A stretch of DNA of 64,000 nt from Melampsora larici-populina 98AG31 (taxonomy: Eukaryota; Basidiomycota; Pucciniomycetes; Pucciniales; Melampsoraceae), in NCBI RefSeq assembly GCF_000204055.1, contig NW_006768784.1, forward strand, positions 545,323 through 609,322, given 5' to 3'. Under the pieces are notes generated by a model that was given only the letters and a program-made list of their open reading frames with translations, had not been told where the DNA came from and made no database searches. Each line of letters begins with the position of its first letter. Within the stretch, counting starts at the first letter, position 1. The position numbers and the translations under genes were made by a program. Below are positions 11,239-22,952 of this stretch, in pieces.

Positions 11239-11546
11239 TTCAATTCACTCAGAAATCTCTCTAACGCCAACATCTAGCTCTAGATACAAATTTTGTTCCA
11301 TTTCAAACATAGAGGAAACAGGAATTGAGGGACATCTTCGTACCAAACCAAATTACGCGTGTAAAGACAAACAAACGGATCCAATTTAACCACCGCAGAA
11401 ACACCAATCGCCCAATAGTAGAGCAGATGTCCACAATCAAACCAACGCATCGGGAGTGTAATGAAGGGAAGTGGAGAGGGAATGAGAAATAACAGAGGTT
11501 GATCGTGAGTTAATCACTATTCTGTTTCTGATTCGCAAGTCAGTGC
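11239..11546 (-). other. Spacer between Ngaro ORF1 and RT gene
   Basis: About 300 bp without a gene. ORF1 ends in GCTTGGTGAGC, which also reads as a GTGAGC splice donor, so ORF1 and the polymerase gene might be joined by an intron here. I could not fix an acceptor. Confidence 0.4.
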
Positions 11547-13848
11547 TCACCAAGCATTCTCATTAGCTTTAGCTTTGCCTTTTTGTCCTCCCCCTTGCTT
11601 ATTCGCATGGTGGTGTCCATGCGCTACCCAGTCCTGTCCCCCATGGCTAGCGTATGCGCCATTGTGTGCATATTGTGGGGCGTATGATTGGAAATGCGGC
11701 ATATGCGAGTTTCCGTTTTGGATCCCAGGGTACTGGTTTGGAAATTGACCTCGCTGTTGATAAAATGGTTTAGGCTGATATGAATTTCCCCCTCTGTTCC
11801 CTCTTCCACGATTTCCTCCCCTCTTCTTCTTAAAGAATCTGTCACCTCCTAAACTCTCGCTCTCCCCTGGGCTCTGATCAAGAGTAGCCTTCGAGGTGGT
11901 AGCAGCCGGGTGGGCTTTTGGTGCGGGTTGTCCGGTATAAAAGTTGTAGCCAAACTTCGGCTGCCCCGGTGCGTAGGGGTTTTCCTCAAACTTTAGGTCA
12001 CCAGCCGTTTCTGCATCCCACCTCGCCCTTTGAACCACCTCCTCTTGGACTCCTTCTGGTAAGACAACCTTCTCCACCTTCTTTCCCCTCTTCCCATTCT
12101 TCTTCTTTCTATACATGATTCTCGAGCGTTTCCTAAAGATGAGGGCTCGGATCGCTAAATGATATCTAAGGCCTATCATCCAACATTTATGTTGGACCAT
12201 CAGGTTATTTACTACGATCTTGTGTTTCCTGATGTATACAGCATAAGCGTCATGTCCATAAAGTTCTTCAGCATACCTGGCTTTGAGATCACATGCTAGT
12301 ATAAACTCTCCGTAAGTCATTTGGCGCTCCAGGTCCCTCTCCGAAGTGCTCAGATTGAAACCTTTCTTCCTCTTCTTAGATCCATTGTCTACTGCCGAGT
12401 TGTATGAGTCGATGTATGAGCGTTTAAAGACTGATAGTGGCACATAGCGTTTCAATTTCTTGAAGCATTTGTCCCAGTGGCTTGGGAGGTCTTGTAAGTC
12501 GAGGCCCTTTATGGCTGCCATCTTTTCAAATTCAATGTTTGCTTTTGACACTAGCTTGGTGTTGCTTCCAGATTCCGAGGACAAGTCTGATGAGTCACAG
12601 GAATCGGAGTCTGACAAGGAAGAATCTGAGGAGTCTGAATCAGACGAAGAGGAGTGAGAGGAGCTACTCGAGGACGATGAGTCACTATCGGAGCTTGAAG
12701 CAGATCTCGGCCGCTTTTTCTTTTTGCTCTTGGATTTCTTGTGAGTTTTCTTTCCTCCTTTCCCCCCTCCCTTCTCTTCGCTTCTTCGTTTTTCTAACTT
12801 CTTCACCTCTAGCTTCAGCGCTTTCAACTCTGCTTCTTGGACTAGCTCTTTCCGCAAAATCTGGATCATATCCATGTCAGAAGCGTTTATCGCTTCGGCC
12901 AATCTGTCGACTATCGGACGTTTATCTGTCTACATCTTTCCTCAAATCTCTGCTTGTTGGGCTTCGGTTATCTGATCGATCAAGAGCTAGTTCAAATGTG
13001 GGAGCTCCCGCGGCTACGACCACCAACTCTGATCGCCTTATCTTACAGCTGCTCGAACCATTCAAGTTCTTCACTCTTGGGAGCCTTTAAAGGCTGCAAC
13101 CGACAGTCTCAGTGCCACTCGCATGTCTGTGCACACTTAGGTCAGGGAGCTTGTGGAACGCTACAACCTTCATAGGGGGTGTGGGAGCTGTTCAAGCTAC
13201 AACCACCTATTCGATCTCCGAACTATGTCATGTCATGGATGGAAAGGGTATGCCATGAATCTTAAATCATAACTTACTGTGACCAGTTTCAATCAACCCT
13301 GCGTAGAGTGATCTGTTCGACTTCGGGAATTCTTCCTGTATCGGTGAGTCATCCGAGTCATCTTCTACATCTTTCTTGGCTTTATTCTTTGCCTTCCCTT
13401 TTTTCTTTGCTGATTTGGACTTCTTTTTCTTCTTGGCGTCATCCGATGCCGTGTAGTTCTTCTCTTCCTCCTCACTACCCACCAATCCATCTCTTTCCTC
13501 CATCCTAGTTCCTTCGCCTCCCGCCATCTCATCAACTTCATCATCTTCTAAAGTCAGCACTAAGCTACCCGTTGGTGGTTCTGGAGGTGGAACCTCTCCT
13601 TGAGTGGGTCCCATCGTCGTTTTTCCCAAGCATGTTGCTGGATTGGTCGATGTAACTGCCGGTGTGATGATTGATGGGGTGCTTCCTCCCGGGTCTCTAG
13701 AGCCTGCTCGACGTTCTCTTTCTGCTGCTTGTTCCTTCAGTTTCAATGCATGAGCCGCCTTCTTCTCCTCTTCCATTTTGGCTGTTTCTAGCATTTTCTT
13801 TGATTGATATGAATTTAATGACTTCTTTGGTTTAAGTGTTCTCCACAT
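11547..13848 (-). CDS. Ngaro ORF1, Gag-like protein with an intron
   Basis: Two exons are proposed, 13848-13278 and 12925-11547, joined across a 352-bp intron that starts GTAAGT and ends GACAG and keeps phase; together they give 649 residues. No zinc knuckle is visible. The protein is low in complexity: a K/E-rich N-terminal exon with long lysine runs, an RPRSASSSDSD-type serine/aspartate tract, a more globular centre (LPSHWDKCFKKLKRYVPLSVF) and a glycine/asparagine/glutamine-rich, RGNRGG-containing tail that could bind RNA. Position ahead of the polymerase and the basic/RGG character support a nucleocapsid-like role. The start at 13848 is the first methionine of the frame; a later one (KKMLETAKM) is possible. 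Confidence 0.72.
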
Positions 13849-13917
13849 TCACAAGCTACTAAATGAATATATATATGTGGGAATTTAAGGTATCGATTTC
13901 CAATTGGAGATTGTTTT

Positions 13918-14165
13918 TTTTTAGAAATTTTGAGTGAAGAGAAGAAATTTATCTTTTTCAAGAGTTCCAGGATCAGCAGGGGGAGGGAATTGGAAGCATA
14001 GAGAGAGGAAGGAATTTTTCCTCTCTCCTCGTCTTCCAAATTCGAGTGGATTAGAGATGACATCTCTTCCACTTCCTGTGATACCCCTGCCTGACCTGTC
14101 ACACACTCTCTCTCCTCTCGAGAATGGAATTCTCTGTACCGTCGCGGGCTAGGAACATAACCAAT
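13918..14165 (-). repeat. Ngaro split direct repeat A1 (5' terminus)
   Basis: This is the 5' end of the retrotransposon in minus sense and matches A2 at 7180-7427. The bases just outside, TTGACATAAGG from 14166, resume the hAT sequence. Confidence 0.92.
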
Positions 14166-14343
14166 TTGACATAAGGTGAGTTTGAGGTCTTCGTTATCTC
14201 TTTCTTTCTCCTTGTGCACAAATTATTGTCATCCGATATTCATAATCTTCATTGTTAATATCATTAAACAATTTATAAAAAAAAACTAATATCCCTGTTT
14301 TTCATCTTTTATTAGTAACAATAGTTTCTACCGTTCTTATAAA

Positions 14344-17300
14344 ATGGCACCAAATGTCTCAACTCTCAGTCTTGCTCCTCCTGTGAAAACCGGTCCTACT
14401 CTACGCCCACGCAGCCCTTCTGCTCCTAAGCCTGGATATGTGATCCAATCACCCGACTCCCGTCTTTCTGTTCATTGTCCTGCCTCCAGCGATAGTGATC
14501 TACCCCATCTTGACCTTACTGGTAGTCCTTACAATCCAACTCAGGCTGATAGTGACTCCGACTCTGAAGAATCTGTTGTGGAGATCACCAGAGCCGAAGA
14601 CTTCTTGGCAATGATACTGAAAAAGAAGACCAACCGAGGTGCTAAATCAAAGCCTGCTAGCCAACGTTCCAAGGCTAAAGGTCGTCCAAGGGGCTCAGGT
14701 GCCTCAGCAAGCGTAGCTCGAAGGCCGGTCAAGAAAACTAAGAAGGCTGTGCCTGTTTCTGTAAGTCTTGTCTTTCTTCATCATCTCAACTCGATGTCTT
14801 TCTTTCTGATTTCACTCAAATTGTTTTCTTTTTTTTTGTTTGATGCCTCTAGACTGGGATTCCTGACTGTATCAACGTCAATCAGGATTCCGATATCGAA
14901 GTTGTCGAGACTGAAGGTGTTTGCCGTGCTCAGTTAGGACGGGTGTCTAAGCTTTTGGAGTATTGCTACCCGCCGGCTCACATCAAGGGTGAAGTAAGTG
15001 ATTTCTCTTACTTTTCAATCATGAAGTATTTCCTTTTTTTGATACCTTTCTGTCCTTCTGCAGACAGGCGATGATCCTCGCTCTTTCAAGTGTCGTTGGT
15101 GCAAGGCAACATTCACCCGTGGTATACGTAGTCATTACAACTTATACGCTCACCGTGACGGTGCCAAGGGCCGATCTGCCTGCCCTCAAAGATCCCGTGC
15201 CATTCAAGCTGGCTGCACCCTTCCTCCCACTTGGGCTCAAGAGCATGCGGCGATGGAGGCTTTGTTGAACAAAGCTAATGGCCAACCAACCCTTGATTCC
15301 TTCTTATCTCGAACCACCTTCAGTGTTGAGCTATGTAACACGGTCCTAGTCATGTGGATCATGTTACATGGGCTTCCTTTCAATAGGTTTTATGATACCC
15401 CCCTCCGTGCAGCATTCAAGCTTGCCAATTGACGAGCAGAGTTAAGAAGTCCTACTTGGGCTGCTGGCGTGGCCAAGGAATTGTATATTAGCTTAAGTGC
15501 GGCAGCTGTCTCTTTAGTAAAGGTATGTCAACTCAGCTATCTATTTGTAGATCACCTAAACTGACATTTGAGATATCTTTTAACAGAATAACTCCAGCCA
15601 ATTCTCCTTGATGCACGACGTTTGGACAACCAAGGGAAACCGCTATGCCTTCATCGGTGTATCAGCAAATTTCATTGACAACAATTGGAATTTCCGAACA
15701 ATTCACCTTACTTTAAAGCTAGTTGCTTGGAATAAGTTTGGCTACCTCCTAGCACAACCAGTTGGGCGCTTTTTGATAGCACATGAACTTCACAAAAAGA
15801 TTAGTAGCTATCTTTTTTCAATCTTCTTTTCTTACTTTTTATTGGGACTTTAACTAATTTGGTCATTTGTATTGATTACATGCTAGGTCAAACAACGGAT
15901 TCAGGTGCCTCAAACAACACGATGGCACGTGAAATGGAGGTAATGTTCTCTGAAGCTGATAATCACGTTGATTAGGATTCGTCGCAAAATCATGTAAGAT
16001 GCTACGCCCACAATCTGGGACTGGTGGTTAAAAAGGGTCTCAAGCTTTTGGGATTATCAGCTGGTCACATCAAGCCGACTACCCCTCCTAATACTTCTGT
16101 ACCAATCCCGAGTATTGTCCTCAACAATGATATGAATGAATCCTCAATTGATCAGGACGACTCTGATGATGAGGATGATGTACTCAATCACAAGCCTCAC
16201 TGTGATACGAGACACATGCAAGATCAAGATGATGACATGGACGATGATCCGACATACGATTGTGAAGATTTTCCAACCGATGGATGCGTTGTGGTGAAAG
16301 GTGCATTAAAGGCAAGTTTCTCATACTTCTTTTGTTTCTTTCCTACATTTCCTCACTTTACTAACCTCACTCATTTTGTAGTTAAAGGAATTTAATGCTT
16401 TGCTCACTTGCAGCAATGCTAGGCGAGGTGAATTCAAGGGTCGAGCTGCTCAGATGGACTACTCTGGACCGGGTCCAATCGCCGGTTGGGGTGTTTGTTG
16501 GAATATTGATCTTGAGATGTATTCTCGCTTAGTGGCCGCATGAGACGTAAGTTGTTTTTCTGATCTGTTTTGGTTATCACTGGTTGACTAACTGGCATTG
16601 CAATTTGTACATAGGTTGTAGATTCAATTCTCATTGCTGATCGTAAGACCAGATACTACCAAGGCATCATGATGACAATGGAAGAATGGGAGGCCGTTGA
16701 TACGCTATGCAAAGTCTTAGAAGTGAGCCAATTTCATTTATCCTACACCTTATTCATCTCAAGTCTGACTTCTCTCAATCACATTTCAGGTTTTTCGTTG
16801 CTTGACGAAGCATATGGAAGGAAATACACCAACGGGTGCTGTTCTTTTGGCAGAATATCTTAGGGTCTATAATCAGCTCACCGACATAAGTGCCTCCACC
16901 ACCTTTCCAAGCCTTGGAAGCATGATCGAAGTCATGATTTCTCAGCTTGAGAAATATCGTACTGAAGCTGTTCGTGCTGAGGTGATTGCCTTGGTAACCG
17001 TCCTCAACCCTCGATACCGGCTCAAGTTTTTTGATCTACACTACCCAGAAGAAGCTTCAAGAGCCAAGACATGCATTGAAGATGTATTCAACAAAAAGCT
17101 TGACACATGGCCTGCTACCCCAGTCTCAACCCCTAGTCCCACTCCCAATCCTTCTTCTGGTAACTCATATGACCAATTTGACGTTTTCACCTCGTCCGCT
17201 TCCTTTCAAACCTCTGAATCAATTCGATCTGCCAAACTTGACTTATATCTTCAAGGAAACCACCCAATTCTTCCTGGTCAATCTGAGCTGTCATGGTGGA

Positions 17301-17641
17301 GGGTAAGTCTTGTATCTCACTCAAGACTTTAAAATGATTATCATTAACTCCTTATGTATCATCTTCTTTGTGTACAATAGGACAATGCCTGTCATTACCC
17401 AGTTCTCGAATCAATTGCCCGCGACTACTTTAGTATCTCAGCTACCACATGCGCTCAGGAACGTACCTTTTCTTCAGATGCCGATATTTCTATTCCTGCC
17501 CGCGGTTCTTTAAAACCTAAAACAATTTCTAGGGCTGTGGGTGTTCGTGAATGGTTAAGATCAGGTCTAACTACAACCAAAGATGGATTCTCAGAATCCC
17601 TTGCTTATCTTGCTTCTTTCACAAATCACACTCGTAAATGA
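14344..17641 (+). pseudogene. hAT transposase, nine exons, three stop codons
   Basis: Exons read 14344-14760, 14853-14993, 15064-15522, 15587-15803, 15887-16311, 16382-16546, 16615-16722, 16790-17302 and 17381-17641; phases agree at all joins. A BED-type zinc finger is visible in exon 3 (FKCRWCKATFTRGIRSHYN, then LYAHRDG). The catalytic-core text follows: FSLMHDVWTTKGNRYAFIGV and, across a splice, QTTDSGASNNT. The last exon carries the hAT C-terminal dimerisation block (HYPVLESIARDYFSISATT, AQERTFSS). In-frame stops are TGA at 15430-15432, TAG at 15973-15975 and TGA at 16541-16543. Intron 5 uses a GC donor (GCAAGT). The splice sites and remaining frame are well preserved, so inactivation looks recent. 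Confidence 0.9.
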
Positions 17642-18104
17642 AACTTGTTGAAGATATTTTTCCTATCTCTCTATTTAGCTTTTTTAGCTTTTCGAGTCAC
17701 TCTTTCAAACTTTTATTTTGTTTTCCTTTTTCCTTACTTTTTTCCTCTGTTAAAGTGTTATCTTTTCTTCAATTTTTAATTTTTCAAGTCACTCCTTATT
17801 ACCATTTTTGAGTTTTATGTTTCTATCTCATCACCTTTTATTTTCAAGTCACTCTTTAAAACTTTTGTTTATTTAAATTTTCATCCATTATATGTACATA
17901 TTGATTTCTGTGTGAATATTAAAAAAAATGAAAAAAATGTCGCCTCGGCCCGCTCTGTTGACTTCGAAAACTACAGAGCGGTGCGAGAGCGGGTCCGAGA
18001 GTCGCCGCGCTGTGCCATCAGTGTAGCGGATTGCATTATGTAGCGGAGCAATGGCGGATCCCCTATGTAGCGTATAGCGTCCCGCCACAAAAAAACCGCC
18101 TGAA
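17642..18104 (+). other. hAT 3' untranslated and subterminal region
   Basis: T-rich sequence follows the transposase stop, with repeated TTTTCAAGTCACTC-like units. From 17940 there are TGTAGCGG, ATGTAGCGGAGC and ATGTAGCG motifs that mirror those near the left end and probably bind transposase. Confidence 0.6.
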
Positions 18105-18132
18105 AGCGGAGCGCTTCAGGTGTTGGTGGAGT
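18105..18132. repeat. hAT right end: terminal inverted repeat plus target duplication
   Basis: GCGGAGCGCTTCAGGTGTT is followed by GGTGGAGT at 18125-18132, the exact copy of the 8 bases outside the left end. Confidence 0.9.
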
Positions 18133-19310
18133 GGTAACAATTGGTTTCAATTTCCATATGTTGATCAAGCATAGAAGGCTCTCCTTCTATTGGACTTGGT
18201 GTCACCGGATGGCAATTAGGGGATACAAAGTAGAAAGCCGGGCACGTGCCCAGGCATGTGCCCACAAGTCCAGATCCCAAATTCTGGCTGTAAAATTGGG
18301 ATCTGGACTTGTGGACACGTAGCCGGGCATGTGCCCGGAAGTCCACATCCCGTATTTTGGCTGTCAAATTGGGATCTGGACTTGTGGGCACATGCCCGGG
18401 CACGTGCCCGGCTTTCTACTTTGTATCCCCTAAATGCTGGCAAATTATTCTGGGTTGGGATAAAATTCTGTCAGAAATCCATTCACTTATTGATCTGCTG
18501 AGTTCACCATATGACTGTGCCGCTTACTTAAACAATGAGGGAGGGTGTAATACCCCTGTTGCTCAAGTAGTATTGGTCAAATTCTTGACATTGATAAAAG
18601 TTAAAAACACAAGACTTTTGAAATGTGTTCCACTGAAATAAAATTTTGGATAGCCCTGAACAAGACAACCTCAACATTATCTTGATTGGTTTTGTAAATG
18701 ATTTGTGCAACTTGTGGAACAATTTTTGAAAAATACCGGATTAAGTGGTTCTTGCTGTTGCCAACCATAGCACACATCATGGTCTTGGTGATATTGATTT
18801 TGAAGAGAGGTGTTACTGAAGGGGCCCGGCCAGAAAAAAGTAAAAATCTCTCCTGTGGCAGAGCAACAATGAGATTGGTGCTTCTAGGTGCATTATATTT
18901 GACATTGTGGCAATTAAAACTCTTTCCCTTCCCTGTTTGGGTCCCTTTGCCATTGTGCTGAGCCTCTCAGATCGACTTTTGTCACCACCAATCCCTCAAA
19001 TCCTTTTGTTTGGACCCTTTTGGCCGGCCCGAGAGCACATTGAGAAGGCCAAAATACCGCAGATCCGGTCCTCAGAGCGGTCTCGGTACGGGGTCCAATG
19101 GCCGGTTCCTGAACTTTTCGCTAAAATCACGATCAACACTCTCAAGTTCAACCTTCAACCTTTGGCTAATTTGATTTCGATTCGACTACACACTATACAT
19201 AAACTCAACTTACAATATTCCCTCACGATCGATCAACCAAACTCGAGATGAAAGACTAAGAAAGAAATTCACAAACACCAGAAAATTGAAAAAGGACCGA
19301 TCGAAAGAAG
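18133..19310. other. Intergenic region with one MITE
   Basis: No gene is supportable. A palindromic MITE at 18219-18430 is listed separately. The last 250 bp before the DUF1365 start probably hold its promoter; no firm TATA element is visible. Confidence 0.45.
18219..18430. mobile_element. 212-bp palindromic MITE with TA target duplication
   Basis: The outer arms GGGGATACAAAGTAGAAAGC and its inverse pair over about 60 bp. TA lies on both sides (18217-18218 and 18431-18432), suggesting Tc1/mariner-type mobilisation. Inside are two further hairpin units built on AAGTCCAGATCCCAA-like arms around GGCTGT loops, and several GGGCAYGTGCCC palindromes, so it folds into a multi-branched structure. It encodes no protein. 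Confidence 0.85.
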
Positions 19311-21367
19311 ATGGATGAATTAAAAGTGATTCCAATCTTTCCATTCGATGCAAGTTCGATTCATTTCTTAGATATTATCTTACCACCTTTACTTTTATAT
19401 CTCTCGATCCTCATATACGATCTAGAACATCAACCAAAACCAACTCATTCAAATCGATCACACTTATTTTTCAATCAAACTCATCATGCTCGTTTCTTAC
19501 CTCATTCATCTCAACATCAATTTAATTATACTTTACTTCAATTCGGTTTAGATTTAGATCAACTTGAATCACATCAATTAAACTTGCCTTTTAAATTATT
19601 CAAATTTATCAAATCCACTTCAAAACTATCAAGTCGATTTCTTTCTTTTTTACCCATTACTTCAATTCATCCTAAAGATTATCTTTATGAATTAACACCT
19701 CAATCAGATCCTAAACAAGAAGCTAAACTTTCACCTCAATCCATCAAATCATCATTACTCAATGAACTACGTGATCATCATCAGATTGATGTGGAGAACA
19801 CTATTGGATCAGTTTATGTAATCACCATGCCTAGTTATCTTGGCTATGAAGCTATGAACCCTTTGAGCATTTACTTTTGTTATTCACCCATCGATCAAGT
19901 TAAATCTCAGCTCGATGGAAAACCTACTCATCCAGCTCTATCAATTGTGGTTCTAGAAGTTCATAATACATTCTCAGAGCGTCATCTTTACGTACTCCAA
20001 GTAGGAGTTGATGAGGCCAATAAGCCACAATCTGGGTTTGTCATCACTTCTCTCTCTCATAGCTCCCCGAGCTGTTTTTAGTTGAACGAGTCTCTCACTC
20101 ATTTTGTCATTTGACCTACAGATACCAACATCAATGGGATATTCCACGTGCCTTTCATGTATCGCCTTTTAATGACCGTTCTGGGACTTATCAAGTCTGT
20201 CTCTCCGATCCATTCAGTCTTGATTTAAGTGAACCAAGTCTCAAGATCAAAATCACACTCTTCACCAACGCTGGTGAAAAGAAGCTCTTTGCTTCTTTAG
20301 CTGGCTCATCCCGACCACTCACCACGTCAAATTTAATTTCCGCCTTACTCTCATACCCTTTCACCCTTTTACTTACCAGTCTTCGGATCCTTTATCAATC
20401 ACATTTCTTACATTATGGAAAACCTCGTTTGGATGTGTATCCTCGACCAGAACCTTATTCTGATTCGACACCTAATGGACCTAATCCAGTTGAAAAGGGA
20501 GGAAAAGTAGGAGGTGTAGGATGGCAACGTCCTGATTGGTTATCAAATTTGGCAAGGAGAAGAGTGATTAAATATTTAAAGGTTCGAGTGGAAGAATTGG
20601 CAAATGAAAGTGATCGGTCTGTTGAATACCAGCAAAAATCTGAACGTCAATCTGGTCATGAATTGAATGAAGATGAAGATGACTATGATTATGATATTCC
20701 AGTGGTATCGACTCCAATCTCTATTACCCTTCGACCAATCGACTCACTCGAAGCTGAAACCACAATTCATCCATCTTCAAGTACCTTACCAGCTGAACAC
20801 CTTGTAATCAATTACTCAAGTCCAAGGTTTTTTGTAGACTTGTTAACGTATCCTTCACCATCACTTGCATTACTTGTAGGAGGTCAAACAGAAGGACGTT
20901 GGAAAGTTTCATCTTCTGAACTTTTTTCACGTTTCTTTTCATCTAGTTTTGGACCCCAATTACCATTTTCAAATCAAAGAAAGTCTACACCAAGTATCTT
21001 TTCGAAATATATTTCATCGCTCAAACTTTTAAAACTTAAATGGTCATTATCATTTTTACCTAATTCATTAATCGAAAGCAAAGGTAGAACTTCATGGCTT
21101 AAACCTCCAAATTATTTACCCATTGATTTGAAAGGATATCAACCTGAATGTCTTGGGAATGGGTTTTTAGATCTTTTGGTGATTGGAGTTTCTTTTTTAG
21201 AAGATTTGATGGGATATTGGATTGGATGTAAAGTTTTGAAAGTTAGGTATGGAATCGGATTTGAACCTTGGAAAGATTGGTATAGAGCTATTTCTTGGAA
21301 GAAATCTGATGATAGGTTTAATGAAGTCGGTAGGATTGGAAGTTTGGTTAGAGGTAATGATGATTGA
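19311..21367 (+). CDS. DUF1365 family protein
   Basis: Exons 19311-20035 and 20122-21367 join across an 86-bp intron (donor GTTTGT, acceptor CTACAG) to give 656 residues. Family blocks are clear: HARFLPHSSQHQFNYTLLQF (from residue 59) with FGLDLDQLE, the NPLSIYFCY block, VVLEVHNTFSERHLY, and after the splice HVSPFNDRSGTYQV. A hydrophobic segment near residues 18-36 (FLDIILPPLLLYLSILIY) suggests membrane anchoring. Bacterial DUF1365 proteins are about 250 residues and are often encoded beside cyclopropane-fatty-acid synthase-like genes; their activity is not established. This fungal version carries long C-terminal extensions, including an acidic stretch (NEDEDDYDYD). The start is the first methionine of the frame. 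Confidence 0.88.
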
Positions 21368-22952
21368 ATTGATCAAGCGAATGTATTATGATCCAGCAAT
21401 TTGTTTATTTTGAATGTAATTCTATAGATCAAAATTACAATAACTTTTGAGGTGGGGTTGAGGTTAAAAAAGTAATTTGTTATTTTCAGTTCATTTGGTT
21501 TGAAGATGTATTTGATTTTGATCAGTAATTGGTTTGAATTTTTTTGATATGTAAAGTATCTTTATCTTGCAACACCTATCAAAATCATGATGTCCCAAAA
21601 GAAGGCTACACACTCATAATGTCTAGAGAAGGGCCAATTCTAAAAGCACTTAGACCCACTATTGGTGTACCCCTCCATTATCCCAGTCCTTGCACCATCA
21701 CCAGTCTTCTCTAGCTAAAGCCACATTTTGTCAAAAGGGCTTGGTCCATTGCTGTAAAGAAACACAGGAAAAGTGAGCCACATAGCATCAAATAGTGATG
21801 ATGCTGTGGAAGTGACAATGGAAGGGGTAATACAGTCCATCTGTTCACAAATATCAACCACGCCTTGCAACATGAGCTGAGCCGTCTCCTTGACCTGACC
21901 TGACCGTATGTGATCAGCTCACAAATGTGCATTCACGCAGAAATCAAAATATAAAGTCAATATACCACAAAACAAAAGCAAGTGAGCAGGAGCTTCCTCA
22001 TACAAGGTACCCTCTTATCAAGAAATAAGTGTGAAAAATTCAACATTATCAACAGATAATTGGGAAAAGTTAACAATCGAGCTCCGTCAAGTTAGGAAGT
22101 AGCTGAAATCAACTAGCGAAAGACTACGGCCATGACGTTATTTAAACTTTCATCTGAAGACCTGACCCTGGTACACTTAGCTGATTTTACCGATTTAGGT
22201 CATTGCTGCTGAATCAGAGTCAGTTTATTTGTTTTGCCTGTTTGCTCCTCTCAGAGTCGGCATGGAGCACTTCAATTAGCAAAGATCAACAAGATAATGT
22301 AGAGGGTTACTCTCTCTAGGTGGTCATGGCCGCCTATATTTTTCCCGCCCTCGCGCGATAAAAGAAGCGAGAGAGAAAAAGTTGCGAAACATTGACAAAA
22401 CCGCAGTACATGTGGGTGGCCATATTTCGGCTCTGAGCAGCCCCATGGGGCTCTCCCCTTGTCTTACCTGTTTAGTGGACGTGTTTCCTTTGTACCCCTA
22501 TAGATACTTCTCTGACAATGTGGAATGACGGGCGAGAAAAGAAAAAATGATTTAACGAACAAAAGAGGCTAAGAAAGATAAACTTTGCTAATGAACAGTA
22601 CTGAAGGTGAAAAAAATATAACCGAGACTGATATGATTGATAGCTCTATACACCGTAATTGTAAACGGTATAATGTAAATTCTTTTGAATAATGAGGATG
22701 ACTCAATTGTTTTGTGATTTCAAGATTAGTCTTTCTGAGAGGGAACAAAGGGGTGGAGTCTGAACAACTGAGAATGAAAAAAAAATGCGCGCTGGCTTGA
22801 TTGCTCGGGGGATTTGAATGCTGAACTGGTTGTTGCTCTTTCTAGATGAGTTTGCCTTACCTTGTCCTTGTGCTGCGTTCAACCCTTTCCCAGCACCTAT
22901 CCTCCTATGTTGACACCTTGTACCAACTTCAGATGGACATGGCTGATAACTC
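21368..22952. other. Intergenic region, no gene seen
   Basis: Between the convergent ends of the DUF1365 gene and TSC10. A slightly GC-richer patch around 22320-22480 (CCCTCGCGCGATAAAAG) stands out, but no coding or element structure is supportable. Confidence 0.4.

Larger units (their letters stand above)
6876..14165 (-). mobile_element. Ngaro-type (DIRS order) tyrosine-recombinase retrotransposon
   Basis: The element is read from 14165 down to 6876. Its layout is A1 (14165-13918), three genes, then B1 (7712-7424), A2 (7427-7180) and B2 (7164-6876). A1 matches A2 and B1 matches B2 almost base for base. This split-direct-repeat order is diagnostic of Ngaro elements, which insert with a tyrosine recombinase rather than a DDE integrase and leave no target duplication; none is seen here. 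The genes in order are a Gag-like ORF1, reverse transcriptase-RNase H, and tyrosine recombinase overlapping the RNase H end by 211 bp. The near-identity of paired repeats indicates a rather recent insertion, later than its hAT host. Confidence 0.93.
6277..18124 (+). mobile_element. hAT-type DNA transposon, carrying a nested retrotransposon
   Basis: The left end starts CAACACCTGAAGCG and the right end finishes CGCTTCAGGTGTT, giving inverted termini of about 20 bp with one mismatch (plus one extra C on the left). The 8-bp target duplication GGTGGAGT occurs immediately outside both ends (6269-6276 and 18125-18132), which is the hallmark length for hAT transposons. Short TGTAGCG/GCGGAGCG motifs are repeated near both ends, as expected for transposase-binding subterminal repeats. 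The transposase gene lies at 14344-17641. Without the 7290-bp insert at 6876-14165 the element would be about 4.56 kb, a normal autonomous hAT size. The transposase has stop codons, so this copy is probably immobile on its own. Confidence 0.9.

Noticed and set aside
12482..13090. A 202-codon plus-strand frame
   Set aside because: It is the antisense of Ngaro ORF1. Its serine/leucine-rich text mirrors the lysine/glutamate-rich sense strand.
18219..18430. A CRISPR-like array, because of repeated GTGCCC units
   Set aside because: The units are inverted, not direct, spacers are absent, and the genome is eukaryotic; it is a palindromic MITE.
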